64,000 nucleotides of DNA from Hemibagrus wyckioides (GCF_019097595.1 NC_080717.1:28456876-28520875), one strand, 5' to 3'; counted from the stretch's first letter, positions 1-18,358 are shown. Notes: generated by a model not told the origin, from the letters alone. Numbers and translations: made by a program.

Positions 1-415
1 TTATCTTAGAATCTATTATCTATCTATTATCTATTATCTTGAATCACTCATTCATTTTCTGCTTAACATAAATGTTATTTTTGTTTGTTTTTGTTGCTTT
101 TTTTTATGTATTTACTAGACACACTGGTCATTTAAACACTTGTTCTTAAAGACTCGAGTCATCCATGCTCACAGATTATTTAGTACTGACCATTATTAAT
201 CATAAATTTTACAGTCAGGTGTATAAAATGCTGTGTTTATTGTCGTGACTGATGTTTACGCTCGATCTGGTGTCTTAAAAGCTGCAATAGTCTGCCATCC
301 AGTGGTCTACATCGAGAACCATCAGATCAGGAATATATAATAATGACACTTACGCCAAAAAAATTCAGATAAACATAAAAAAATACATAAATAAATAAAA
401 TGATTAATAATGATA

Positions 416-484
<69 letters not shown>

Positions 485-1294
485 GCAGCCATCTTGAAGC
501 TGAATCTTTTTTTTTCTTAGGCAAAAAAATGATTTATGATGATGATTTAAACATGGATTTTACACAATACTGGTATTAGCCCAGGTTATAATAGACTTCA
601 GACTTTCAGCAGTAAAACCTTGTGTGTAATTATGTTATTTACTGCTGCAACTTATTTAAAAGTTTCCGATATAAACTGATCAGCAGCCTGCATCATGGAT
701 CCTGTAGATGTTTTCTTTTATTGGAGAAAGAATCTACAACTCGCTCCTTATTACTATTCTCCATCTTCTCATCATCTCAGGTGACTTTGGTCAAGGAAAT
801 GCCCTTTCCTGTCTTCTGTCTTCCATGAAAAGCCTCCCTCTGATAAACTCCATTTACACACAGCATTTATTTCTGTCCAAAATAATGCAGGAATATTCCG
901 GTAAGAAAGGGCTCCTCCATTCCTTTTTTTTTTTCCTTCAATATTTTAAGCATTAAATGCACTTTAAGTGAAAAATCCAAGCCAGGTATGTTTTTGCTGA
1001 TCAATTGTTGCCTGAAAACATTGTTTTTAATCCATTTGGGGGTTTGTTGTTTAATAACTATTTATTATTTGTCTAATTATTTGTAAGAATCTCCAGCCTC
1101 AGGGCTGAATGTTATACAGTAAGCTGGGAATATGGGCTTCATGTTAAATATTCTAGTGTTTATTTGCCAATATAAATAATAAATAAATCCCAGTTATAGT
1201 GTATTCGGTAAAAATCAAAAAAGATTAGGATACTTTTTGTTAAGGACACTGATGTGAAACGTCTAATGCAAGAACGCTAGACATCCTCACAACG
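1..1294. other. Sequence beyond the actin 3' end, no gene seen
   Basis: AT-rich DNA between the window edge and the actin polyadenylation region. Apart from the ATT microsatellite listed separately, I see no exon with splice sites and no recognised repeat. Short open frames here (for example near 622-956) have no recognisable protein character. Confidence 0.5.
415..483. repeat. (ATT)n microsatellite
   Basis: About 22 uninterrupted TTA/ATT triplets, seen directly. Confidence 0.95.
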
Positions 1295-1317
1295 TGGTCC
1301 AAAATACACAAAATACA

Positions 1318-1323
1318 TTTATT
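1318..1323 (-). terminator. Actin polyadenylation signal
   Basis: TTTATT on the plus strand is AATAAA on the minus strand, about 130 bases past the actin stop codon. This is a normal place for the poly(A) signal of a short muscle-actin 3' UTR. Cleavage would be expected 10-30 bases further on, near 1290-1305. Confidence 0.6.
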
Positions 1324-1454
1324 GAGCAATGTCCTACATGGATTTTGAACATATGCACTGAACACAAAACAGCACTTTGTGGATTCCTGAATGAGAGCCT
1401 GGAGGAAAGACACGAGACAGAGTCCAGGAGAACTGGCAAGAAGAGACAGGATGT

Positions 1455-7158
<5,704 letters not shown>

Positions 7159-7168
7159 CTGTCAGTGT

Positions 7169-7170
<2 letters not shown>

Positions 7171-7202
<32 letters not shown>
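7171..7202. repeat. (AC)n in the first actin intron
   Basis: Sixteen repeats, (UG)n in the transcript, ending about 10 bases before the acceptor at 7159-7161. Confidence 0.95.
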
Positions 7203-7204
<2 letters not shown>

Positions 7205-7688
7205 TTGTAATTTGTGCATAATTGTAATACAATTAATTAGTTTGCTTTGTTTCGTTAAGAAAGCAGACTTTTGTCCTGTTTGATAAGAATGTCGACCTTG
7301 CCCTGACTTCATATGACAGTCTGACGTTTTATTCCAAAAATTTAACAAATTCAGTAATTTAAAATCATTCAGAAATTCATCCTAAAGCATATTATCCAGA
7401 AATTCCTATAATTCCATATTATTCAGTTAACTCCTATTAATTATACAGTTACTACAATGTAATAAATAAAACAATTGTGTAGTTACACATGAGAGGAATT
7501 GAGCAGGTTAATCTAATTAGCAGTTCACAATTATTTTTAGATCACTATATATATTTATATTGTATATATATTGTATTTAAGTGTGTAAACAGTTTATACA
7601 AAAGTTGTCTTGTTATGTATCTTGTCCATATATGCACTATTAGCGTAATATAAGTTTTAGCATAATAAGACTCATCTCATAGACTCAC

Positions 7689-7760
7689 CTAGGAGACTTA
7701 GACGAAGAGGCCTGGAATACCGACTCCCTTGAGAGAGAGGGTTTTGTATCAGAGAGAGAG
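7689..7760 (-). other. Non-coding first exon of the actin gene
   Basis: On the minus strand a strong donor (TCTCCTAG followed by gtgagt) lies at 7689/7688, some 30 bases plus a short leader below a TATA-like box. The layout matches the untranslated first exon of muscle actins. The right edge (transcription start) is estimated from the TATA position, not observed. Confidence 0.65.
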
Positions 7761-7785
7761 TGAGCCTGTGGTTCGCCTCCTCCCT

Positions 7786-7794
7786 CTATTTAAA
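7786..7794 (-). promoter_or_regulatory. Actin TATA box
   Basis: TTTAAATAG on the minus strand, about 100 bases upstream of the donor of the untranslated exon. It predicts transcription start near 7760. Confidence 0.65.
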
Positions 7795-7838
7795 CCCGAC
7801 AATGCAGCCTAGCCATCGCACAGCCGCCGGACCTCACG

Positions 7839-7848
7839 CCTTTTTAGG
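7839..7848. promoter_or_regulatory. CArG box (SRF site) of the actin promoter
   Basis: CCTTTTTAGG is a perfect CC(A/T)6GG motif, about 45 bases upstream of the TATA box. Serum response factor binding at such a box is a well-established driver of muscle-actin transcription. Only the sequence match is shown here. Confidence 0.7.
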
Positions 7849-8048
7849 ACACGATGCACCCCAGCCACACAACCGCGTGCGCAAAGGTAGACTGTCCTCG
7901 GTGTCCCAGGAATTCTGGAATCCGTCCCACAACAGCGGCTGTCCGTGGGCATTTAATATTAGAAGGTAATTTATTGCCCTGTAGGACAAACAGCCCTACA
8001 AAAAAGAGGTGGACAGAGCGCCGGTAGAGAATGGCATGCCGGTATCTG

Positions 8049-8058
8049 CTATAAATAA
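8049..8058. promoter_or_regulatory. MEF2-like site
   Basis: CTATAAATAA fits YTA(A/T)4TAR and lies about 290 bases upstream of the predicted actin start. MEF2 co-operates with SRF at muscle promoters. A short AT-rich motif can occur by chance, so this is tentative. Confidence 0.4.
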
Positions 8059-8342
8059 AACAATGGGCAATGGTCATAATGGTGATTTGGCCGTTTGTCT
8101 GACGACTGTTGACGGTTCGGGCATTCCAACACGGGTACGAGTGCGACCTCGGCCAGCAGGCCTTCAAAGGAAATTTTTCGACACGGGTACATGGGTGTGG
8201 AGACTCTGCCGGCAAGCCAGGTCTATTTTCTCCAGAGCGGCGGGGGGAGGCTCACACACAGGAAGCAATTGTCTTACAAATGACAAAGTGAGACAGTTTC
8301 AAGCTGGGAAAGTGGCATACTATATGAGGGCATAAACTCATA

Positions 8343-8834
8343 CACACACTTCAGGGTTCTCATATTAATTTAGTCAAGGAGAGTTTTTTCCCTGATATCA
8401 GGTTTCTGAATTTCTAAATTTGTCTATACATCCTTGTTACCTATAGATCCTCAAAAAAATGGTACTAACTAGTACTGTTCCTTGTCACTGTGTTGGAACA
8501 CCTTTAGTATCTTTATTATCTTAGAATACCTGTGAAGGTGTAAATAAAGAGGTTAAAGTAGTCTTTAAGGTCAAGTTATGTACTTGATCACTTGATCTAC
8601 TTGACAGGTTCTTCATGAAAGTCACATTCATAGAGTTTTTTTTTTTTTTTAAATAAAAGACGTTAAATTATTTACTGTGAGCATTCCTGGATTTAAATTC
8701 TGGTTCCTCTCATAATGTTCTTATGAAGTTATCAGGTGGGTTTCAGAAATCTAGCCCCAAGTTAAAATGAGAAAAAAGCTGCTTTGTAACAACCACTGGA
8801 AATAATTGAAATAAATAAATTAATTAATTAATTA
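8343..8834. other. Spacer, nothing recognised
   Basis: AT-rich sequence upstream of the actin promoter region. No exon or repeat family was identified. Confidence 0.5.
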
Positions 8835-9165
8835 ATATGATTTAAACATGCATAGACCAAACAATGACAATAATGGAAAAACATGAGTGATTAAAAAAAT
8901 TAAATAAATATGATTTAAACGTGCATAGACCAAACACAGACAACAATGGTAAAACATATTGTGATTAAACAATTAGTAAATAAAAAAAAAATAAAAACAA
9001 ATAAATAAATGAATAAAAACTATTTAAATGTATATAGACCAAACAAACAAACAAACAAACAAACAAATAAATAAATAAATATGATATAAACATGCACAAA
9101 CCAAACGATGACAATAATGGAAAAAAATTTAGTGATTAAAAAATTTAAGTAAATAAATAAATATT
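8835..9165. repeat. Degenerate tandem repeat, about 4 copies
   Basis: A block containing TGATTTAAAC, then TGCATAGACCAAAC, then GACAATAATGG and GTGATTAAA recurs starting near 8838, 8910, 9018 and 9080. Runs of AAAT and AAAC separate the copies, which have diverged by many substitutions. Unit length is about 75-110 bp. Confidence 0.75.
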
Positions 9166-9391
9166 AACATTCAATTAAAATGCCAAGCGAAGTGTGTAAA
9201 TTTAAAACCTGGAGCTAGCTAAAATGTTTGCATACATAATTCAAACCATAAGCCACATTTTTCATGACCTTTCACTAGGAAAGAAAACTGCAAAGGGTCA
9301 AACATTTGACATTTTTTCTCTCCCTCACATTTATGATCTTTAACCTAACTCCACACCTAGTGTCTTTTTAAGGGGCTTTAGAGCCTCAGAG

Positions 9392-9506
9392 CACACCCAC
9401 ACTACACACACACACACACACACTACACCCACACTACACACACACACACACTACACACACACTACACACACACACACTACACACACACACACACACACAC
9501 ACATTT
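9392..9506. repeat. (AC)n with interspersed CACTAC
   Basis: Cryptic AC-rich tract with regularly placed ACTAC interruptions, seen directly. Nothing was recognised in the spacer between it and 10090. Confidence 0.9.
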
Positions 9507-10090
9507 AACCTTAAGCAAACAAGCGAGCCCTTTCTATTAGGATTCCCTGTCAACACTCAGTCATGTGACCAGCATTTTGGTGTCACTGCAATTGTCCCAT
9601 AGGTCACATTCTTCTTCACTAAACTTAGAAACACCTCCTCCATTCTCAGTGGCTGCAGCAGTGCATATTACTGAGTCACAACTGAAGGTTTATATATGGA
9701 TGAGGACGAGGCAGTGTGAGGTTTACTCAGTACAATGGTAAAGCACTAGGGGTCCATCACTAATGTTCAGTTCAAGTTTAACGTGGCCGGCCGTATGAAG
9801 CCCAGGTGGAATAAAAAGCGATCTCGATATTTAAAGATTTCATAATCATCTCATCTGACGGCTGCTCCGAAAACTTTGACAGTGAAAATGTAGATTCTTC
9901 TCACACACAGTGGAGTAAAACAAATTTCTAAATGAATACATAAGATGTTTCATGATGGGGCAAAAATCCATGAGAGATCGAGAAAGAGTTTTCATATTGA
10001 TGGCAGCTAAATGCAGAGCACACCTGGAGAAATGTTTCGAGACAAGTAAATGATGATTTTTACAGAAATTTTAACATATTTGCCAGGCAA

Positions 10091-10365
10091 ACTACACTAT
10101 ATTGCCAAAAGTATTGGGACACCCCTCCATCATTGAGTTCAGGGGTTGTTTCTCAGGGGTTGGGCTCCGCCCCTTAGTTCCAGTGAAAGGAACTCTTAAT
10201 GCTTCAGCTTCATACCAAGACATTTTGGACAATTTCATGCTCTTTGTGGGAACAGTTTGGGGATGACCCCTTCCTGTTCCAACATGACTGCACACCAGTG
10301 ACCAAAGCAAGGTCCATAATGACATGGATGAGAGAGTTTGGTGTGGAGGAACTTGCAACAAACTA
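10091..10365 (+). mobile_element. Fragment of a Tc1-like transposon
   Basis: The left inverted end (CACTATATTGCCAAAAGTAT) is present. It is followed directly by the middle of a transposase matching the intact copy at 37667-38914: proline-rich GLAP-like region, DILDN, then QHDC and PVTKARS. The N-terminal half and everything after GVEEL are gone, and frames are broken. It is dead and truncated on the right near 10360. Confidence 0.85.
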
Positions 10366-10819
10366 CCTTACTGCTCAAACTGGGTCTAGAATAAATTCAC
10401 ACATTACATTTGCCAACAAATAATAATTTGACATTAAAGAAACATGAAAGCAAGCACTTCCTTAAAAGAAGGTGGGTTGTGTGACCTACAGCATGCTAAT
10501 GCTAATAAAAGTTAAGCTCTACAGTTTCCTGAGGTAAAATAAATAAATAAACGATCCTGAGAGAAGAAAAGCATGTAGACTGGTGTCATGCAGACAGCTG
10601 TTTAGCTCTGTGCTATGGTCCTGTCAGAGGTCATGACAGAATGATATATGAGCTGAATTATATGCAGCCAAAAGAAGAACTAGGCTTAAAATTCAGCAGG
10701 ATAAAACACAGAAAATGTGGTTTAGTTATGTGAAGAAGCTTCATTTTAAGTAACAGCTTCCAGAAACAAATTAAGAATAAACGGAGACATCAGTGGCAGC
10801 AAGACATTTTTATTTAAAA

Positions 10820-10850
<31 letters not shown>

Positions 10851-13812
10851 AACAAGGTGTTTTCTTGTGTCATCATGTCATTTTAAAAAAATCCCATGAA
10901 TTAAAAAAACCCCTGCTATTTGACAATTATAAACTGATGCTTTCAGATCAGGGCAAAGAGTTTTTATGGCACCTAGTGGTCAACACAGGAACTGCATGAG
11001 GCCCATTGGGGAGAGCACCATGCTGCCCCATGCTTGCAGAAGATCAGTGAACAATCGATGACGAGGCTGCAACAGTTACAGTTTTTACACTAACTTAAAA
11101 ATTGTTGAGATTAAAAATACTCAACAACTGCAAAGAACAAATTAAATTCATTTTAATCGAAAACATTTCTGCCAACAGTTTCATTATATTTCAAAGATTT
11201 ATGTGGATAATGGAGTAGATAATGTCTGTATATTAGAAATTTGTGTGTATGTTGGGAAAAAAAAATGAGGAAGAGTATTTTTCTCCCTTTTAGGTTCATG
11301 ATAGTTTAATTTTTATGCAATTATGTAATAAATCCTGGTTGAAGCTATTACCTCTTCTTAAATGAACTGCTTACCTAAAAAGAAAAATGGGACACAAATA
11401 AGACCTACTGACACAGTATAAGACACAGATGCAGTTGTCTGAGCAACAGTAATAACAATAGTGTTTATACTTAACTATAAGGTAGAGTAGTTTATGTTAA
11501 AAAGGTACTTCGGTGTCAGAAAGAGTTCCAGGCCCGGATACATATTAATGACACACACTCCTTCATAAAAAAGCTCTTTGTAAGGTTGAGATAGAGGTAG
11601 TGATATATCTGTAAGGCAAACCAGAATGACTGCTGAGGTATAATCCTCTGGACTGAAGGACTGAGCTAACCTCTGGAGGTAGAAGGTAGTACAATAAAGG
11701 TCAGCATCAAAATATCATAAGAGAAGCTGCATGACTGACTGATTGTCCTTAATAAGGTGGTGTATTGACCCCTTTTCTGTTAATATATTATAATAATAAT
11801 ATAATATTATTATTTCTGTAAATATTGTGATGGTTTTTTTGTGGGCGGGGCTTAGGTGGAGACAGAAAGATTTCCCTGACCGCTTTACAAGAGGTAGTGA
11901 TCAAGGTTTGTTAGTTAGTTTTTAAATGTTGGCTGCTCAAACTCCCAGTTTATCTGACTATGTTAGGTCACTCACTGTCCAGCATCGAGAATGTTATTTG
12001 TAAAAATGAACTTTAACGGATGAAACCAGATTGGCCGACCCGACCCGCTCACTCGATGGATGGACAATGTGACCGGATGACCTCAGGCTGAGTGACCTGA
12101 CATCTACACCTATCTGATAGAAAAACCCAGCGCTTCTGGCAGCTGTAGACAGTTTTCTTTGTTTAGGCTCCAGTCTTTAGCTACCAGTAAGCTAACTTAC
12201 ACGCTAAAAAGTTAGCGTTACATGAGAAATCATTGAACTTGTTCCCCAGTTTCTGATGAGGTGGACATAAGAAATATTTAGACACGTAACCACACCATAA
12301 ACCACACCAACAAAAAAACAATAATCTCTTTAACTTTATCTGATATGAAGTGTGCGCTGAAAACGCCAGCATTTTTGATGATCGTTTCTGTCCAGTCCGC
12401 TCGTGTTATTGAGTTTGACCACTGTCCGGCAGTGGCAGCAGGCATGTGATAAAACTTTAAAATGGAGCCTGTACCCCATCGATTCTGTCACACAACAACA
12501 CAACAAGAGGATATTTGTGTTCCTCGTGTAGCCGACTCTGCTGGTTTGTATTAGCTGCCTCCAGTTTTCCCTTTGTTTTGCTCCCAGCTAGCGCTGTGAC
12601 GTAATAGTGACGTTGGCACACAAAGGGTCTATAGTAAGAGAAGGAGAACCCCAGTCATAACCTGGTGTAACTTTCAGGATCTTCTCAAGACATAGGACTA
12701 GATCCATCCAAGTGACGTTCCTGAGAAGTTCTATATGATGGCAAGGAGAAGCCAATTTACTGATGATTTGGTTGATGCTCTTGGAGATTGCAGGGTATTC
12801 TTGACAGACTAGTTGGTTTTGAATCCAGACCAATTAGGATCCTTCTGCAGGTCATTCTGTGAGTGAAAAGAAGACGTTTGTTAGAAGACAGTACATTTAT
12901 TGATTTAAAAAAAAATACATTTACATTCCTGGTATTTGTCAGATGTTCTAATCCAGAGTGACGTTCGAGAGTGCTTCAAAGTCTCTATCAATGAATACAT
13001 TAACACTGGTTCAATAGATCACAGACTGAGGATACCATCAGTCTAAAAACTGTGTTGGAAAATAGGAGATAGTTTAGAGTTCTCAAGTTGTGATTGGTGG
13101 AATGTTGATTTCTTCTTCCCAACAACAAGATCCTCTTATACCACAGTGATTTGTCTTAAAGAATGACATCATACTTTCCATCTGTTTACCATGCATGCTG
13201 GAATATCAGCAAGACAAACTCCTGATATCATTCACATTATAGCAACTATAAAGAGTCACTCTCTCACCAGCTTCGGTATTTTTTTATTCTCTGTAAATTA
13301 AAAAAAAAAGAAAAGAAAAGAAGAGAAGCTCTGACGCTGTAGACTCTTTCTAAAGAAATTTTAATTGTTTCAGCATCACCATACAAAACCCTTAAATGAT
13401 CTGTTACTATGGAAACAATATTGAACTGGAATGAATGTAATGAGGTCGTTTTTTATCAGTCACACCATTTCTTTCTGTATAACTAAATAAATCTAATGCT
13501 TTAATTCATGTGGCCCTAGATGAAAAATAAAATAAAAAATAGCAAGCCATATACTGATGTTCATTACTTGTTTAAAGTATTAAAAGAAATTGAAAAAAAT
13601 ATCTTTGATGATCTAGAATTCATGCTTTAATTGTTACTCATTTGGATGAAATATCCTATCTCCGTAGAACTTTACAGCTTTAATTCGACTGGGTTCATAG
13701 ATCTATTCTATGTGTTTGTATCAGTGTCACATATAGACCACAACACTTTTACACAATTATGCACCAGTCAGATACTGGACCTCATGCCTCTTCCACCACC
13801 AGCAGGGAAGGA
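10366..13812. other. Long unique spacer
   Basis: About 3.4 kb with an (AAAT)n tract at 10818-10852 and otherwise no recognised gene, exon or repeat. Scattered open frames (for example 12588-12833 minus, 13631-13858 plus) lack recognisable protein sequence. Confidence 0.5.
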
Positions 13813-16800
13813 GGTGTGTAAAGTGCCCCTCGTGAACAGTGTAAAGTGCCCCTTGTGAACAGTGTAAAGTGCCCCTCGTGAACAGTGTAAAATGCCCCTC
13901 GTGAACAGTGTAAAGTGCCCTTTGTGAACAGTGTAAAGTGCCCCTTGTTAACAGTGTAAAGTGCCCCTTGTTAACAGTGTAAAGTGCCCTTTGTGAACAG
14001 TGTAAAGTGCCCCTTGTTAACAGTGTAAAGTGCCCTTTGTGAACAGTGTAAAGTGCCCCTTGTTAACAGTGTAAAGTGCCCTTTGTGAACAGTGTAAAGT
14101 GCCCCTTGTTAACAGTGTAAAGTGCCCCTTGTTAACAGTGTAAAGTGCCCTTTGTGAACAGTGTAAAGTGCCCCTTGTGAACAGTGTAAAGTGCCCCTTG
14201 TTAACAGTGTAAAGTGCCCTTTGTGAACAGTGTAAAGTGCCCCTTGTTAACAGTGTAAAGTGCCCTTTGTGAACAGTGTAAAGTGCCCCTTGTTAACAGT
14301 GTAAAGTGCCCCTTGTTAACAGTGTAAAGTGCCCTTCGTGAACAGTGTAAAATGCCCCTCGTGAAAGTGCCCCTCGTGAACAGTGTAAAGTGCCCCTCGT
14401 TAACAGTGTAAAGTGCCCCTCGTGAACAGTGTAAAGTGCCCCCCGTGAACAGTGTAAAGTGCCCCTTGTGAACAGTGTAAAGTGCCTTTTGTGAACAGTG
14501 TAAAGTGCCCCTTGTTAACAGTGTAAAGTGCCCCTTGTTAACAGTGTAAAGTGCCCCTTGTTAACAGTGTAAAGTGCCCTTTGTGAACAGTGTAAAGTGC
14601 CCCTTGTGAACAGTGTAAAGTGCCCCTTGTTAACAGTGTAAAGTGCCCCTTGTTAACAGTGTAAAGTGCCCTTTGTTAACAGTGTAAAGTGCCCTTTGTG
14701 AACAGTGTAAAGTGCCCCTTGTGAACAGTGTAAAGTGCCCTTTGTTAACAGTGTAAAGTGCCCTTTGTGAACAGTGTAAAGTGCCCTTTGTGAACAGTGT
14801 AAAGTGCCCTTTGTTAACAGTGTAAAGTGCCCTTTGTTAACAGTGTAAAGTGCCCTTTGTTAACAGTGTAAAGTGCCCTTTGTGAACAGTGTAAAGTGCC
14901 CTTTGTGAACAGTGTAAAGTGCCCCTTGTGAACAGTGTAAAGTGCCCCTTGTGAACAGTGTAAAGTGCCCTTTGTTAACAGTGTAAAGTGCCCTTTGTGA
15001 ACAGTGTAAAGTGCCCTTTGTGAACAGTGTAAAGTGCCCTTTGTTAACAGTGTAAAGTGCCCTTTGTGAACAGTGTAAAGTGCCCTTTGTTAACAGTGTA
15101 AAGTGCCCCTTGTGAACAGTGTAAAGTGCCCTTTGTTAACAGTGTAAAGTGCCCTTTGTTAACAGTGTAAAGTGCCCTTTGTGAACAGTGTAAAGTGCCC
15201 TTTGTTAACAGTGTAAAGTGCCCCTTGTGAACAGTGTAAAGTGCCCCTTGTGAACAGTGTAAAGTGCCCTTTGTTAACAGTGTAAAGTGCCCTTTGTGAA
15301 CAGTGTAAAGTGCCCTTTGTGAACAGTGTAAAGTGCCCTTTGTTAACAGTGTAAAGTGCCCTTTGTGAACAGTGTAAAGTGCCCTTTGTTAACAGTGTAA
15401 AGTGCCCCTTGTGAACAGTGTAAAGTGCCCTTTGTTAACAGTGTAAAGTGCCCTTTGTTAACAGTGTAAAGTGCCCTTTGTGAACAGTGTAAAGTGCCCT
15501 TTGTGAACAGTGTAAAGTGCCCTTTGTGAACAGTGTAAAGTGCCCTTTGTGAACAGTGTAAAGTGCCCTTTGTTAACAGTGTAAAGTGCCCCTTGTGAAC
15601 AGTGTAAAGTGCCCTTTGTGAACAGTGTAAAGTGCCCCTTGTTAACAGTGTAAAGTGCCCCTCGTTAACAGTGTAAAGTGCCCCTTGTTAACAGTGTAAA
15701 GTGCCCTTTGTTAACAGTGTAAAGTGCCCTTTGTGAACAGTGTAAAGTGCCCCTCGTTAACAGTGTAAAGTGCCCCTTGTTAACAGTGTAAAGTGCCCCC
15801 CGTGAACAGTGTAAAGTGCCTTTTGTGAACAGTGTAAAGTGCCCCTTGTTAACAGTGTAAAGTGCCCCTTGTTAACAGTGTAAAGTGCCCCTTGTTAACA
15901 GTGTAAAGTGCCCTTTGTGAACAGTGTAAAGTGCCCCTTGTGAACAGTGTAAAGTGCCCCTTGTTAACAGTGTAAAGTGCCCCTTGTTAACAGTGTAAAG
16001 TGCCCTTTGTTAACAGTGTAAAGTGCCCCTTGTGAACAGTGTAAAGTGCCCTTTGTTAACAGTGTAAAGTGCCCTTTGTGAACAGTGTAAAGTGCCCTTT
16101 GTGAACAGTGTAAAGTGCCCCTTGTGAACAGTGTAAAGTGCCCCTTGTGAACAGTGTAAAGTGCCCTTTGTTAACAGTGTAAAGTGCCCTTTGTGAACAG
16201 TGTAAAGTGCCCTTTGTTAACAGTGTAAAGTGCCCTTTGTTAACAGTGTAAAGTGCCCTTTGTGAACAGTGTAAAGTGCCCTTTGTTAACAGTGTAAAGT
16301 GCCCTTTGTGAACAGTGTAAAGTGCCCCTTGTGAACAGTGTAAAGTGCCCTTTGTTAACAGTGTAAAGTGCCCTTTGTGAACAGTGTAAAGTGCCCTTTG
16401 TGAACAGTGTAAAGTGCCCTTTGTTAACAGTGTAAAGTGCCCTTTGTGAACAGTGTAAAGTGCCCTTTGTTAACAGTGTAAAGTGCCCTTTGTGAACAGT
16501 GTAAAGTGCCCTTTGTTAACAGTGTAAAGTGCCCTTTGTTAACAGTGTAAAGTGCCCTTTGTGAACAGTGTAAAGTGCCCTTTGTGAACAGTGTAAAGTG
16601 CCCTTTGTGAACAGTGTAAAGTGCCCTTTGTTAACAGTGTAAAGTGCCCTTTGTGAACAGTGTAAAGTGCCCTTTGTTAACAGTGTAAAGTGCCCCTTGT
16701 GAACAGTGTAAAGTGCCCTTTGTGAACAGTGTAAAGTGCCCCTTGTTAACAGTGTAAAGTGCCCCTTGTGAACAGTGTAAAGTGCCCCTCGTTAACAGTG

Positions 16801-17387
16801 TAAAGTGCCCCTTGTTAACAGTGTAAAGTGCCCCTTGTTAACAGTGTAAAGTGCCCTTTGTTAACAGTGTAAAGTGCCCTTTGTGAACAGTGTAAAGTGC
16901 CCCTTGTTAACAGTGTAAAGTGCCCTTTGTTAACAGTGTAAAGTGCCCTTTGTGAACAGTGTAAAGTGCCCCTTGTTAACAGTGTAAAGTGCCCCTTGTG
17001 AACAGTGTAAAGTGCCCCTCGTTAACAGTGTAAAGTGCCCCTTGTTAACAGTGTAAAGTGCCCCTTGTGAACAGTGTAAAGTGCCCCTTGTGAACAGTGT
17101 AAAGTGCCCCTCGTTAACAGTGTAAAGTGCCCCTTGTTAACAGTGTAAAGTGCCCCTTGTTAACAGTGTAAAGTGCCCTTTGTTAACAGTGTAAAGTGCC
17201 CTTTGTGAACAGTGTAAAGTGCCCCTTGTTAACAGTGTAAAGTGCCCTTTGTTAACAGTGTAAAGTGCCCTTTGTGAACAGTGTAAAGTGTCCCTTGTTA
17301 ACAGTGTAAAGTGCCCCTTGTGAACAGTGTAAAGTGCCCCTCATGAACTGTGTAAAGTGCCCATCATGAACAGTGTGAATGCCCCTC
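13813..17387. repeat. 23-bp satellite-like VNTR, about 155 units
   Basis: The unit is close to AACAGTGTAAAGTGCCC followed by TTTGTT, TTTGTG, CTTGTT, CTTGTG or CTCGTT. The core GTGTAAAGTGCC is almost invariant, while the four to six bases after it vary in a limited alphabet. Spacing is a strict 23 bp over about 3.57 kb, with one short unit near 14355. The right edge decays (CATGAACTGTG, then AATGCCCCTCAAA). Blocks of variant units repeat at offsets of 1334 bp (58 units) and 322 bp (14 units), which shows higher-order duplication. Stops in every frame make it non-coding. Confidence 0.97.
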
Positions 17388-18259
17388 AAAAAATTCAAAA
17401 CCAAAAATGTTCTTATGGTTCATATACTGTAGATCCTAGTTGGTGAGTATATCTGTCAGGTACCTTGTTCTGGTTGAAAGATTGAAATATAGTCTTCATA
17501 AAAAGCGGCTTGTCCTCTGAGGAACTCCAAACACGAAGATCCTGTGGAATTCGTGGAGATGCAGCGCTCCGCTGGGACACTTCTTCGTGAAGGCGGTGTA
17601 AAGAGAGTGAATTTCAGACAGTTCCACTTCCTCATCAGAGTCACTTTGGACTTGCCCCATGTTTAAACCTCACTCATGTGAACGAGTGTCCCTTCGTTGG
17701 TCCACAGTGAGCGTTTTATCAGCATCACTCCTGCTGGACTGACCGTCACAATTTCATTAACTGAACCGAGAGGATTCCTTCACCACCAGCTGAACTAATC
17801 CCTTGAGAATAAATTGCAATGGTATTTTTAGGAAGCTTCTCAAATCTCATTACGGTCCTGATCCCATGCCTAGTAGAAAGAACTCGCTAATACAACAGTT
17901 CATCATCTTAAGTGATCTTTAGTCACCTCTAGTCACCTTTAGACACCTTTAATCACCAGCTTAAAACCTGTGCCAGGTTTGGTCCCAAAAATGTCTAAAA
18001 AGCACCAGAAAATCACCTTCAACTCATCTGAATACGAAAGATGACTTATGTTCTATAACAGCCGCTCTGACGGCAGTTCCAGCTACGAGGACAATTCAGC
18101 GGATTCTATCAAATCCCTTGTTTTAATGTTATCATTTCTATAGGAACGGCTTACACGCGGGTTTGTATCACAGATGTTCCACTCGAGAATAATAAACTAC
18201 ATCAATACATGTTATTTTGCAACATTAGTATTTTCTGGTTCTTAAATCTTCATCTAAAT
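17388..18259. other. Spacer between the 23-bp array and the promoter region
   Basis: No gene recognised. Near 17910-17960 there is a short degenerate series of TTTAGTCACCT-like words. A minus-strand open frame at 17456-17644 has no recognisable protein features. Confidence 0.5.
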
Positions 18260-18357
<98 letters not shown>

Positions 18358-18358
18358 C
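18260..18358. repeat. (TAGA)n(CAGA)n(TAGA)n microsatellite
   Basis: Compound tetranucleotide tract with a GACA block flanked by GATA blocks, seen directly. Confidence 0.97.

Noticed and set aside
13813..17387. Possible CRISPR-like array
   Set aside because: Units are contiguous with no unique spacers, in a fish genome; it is a minisatellite.
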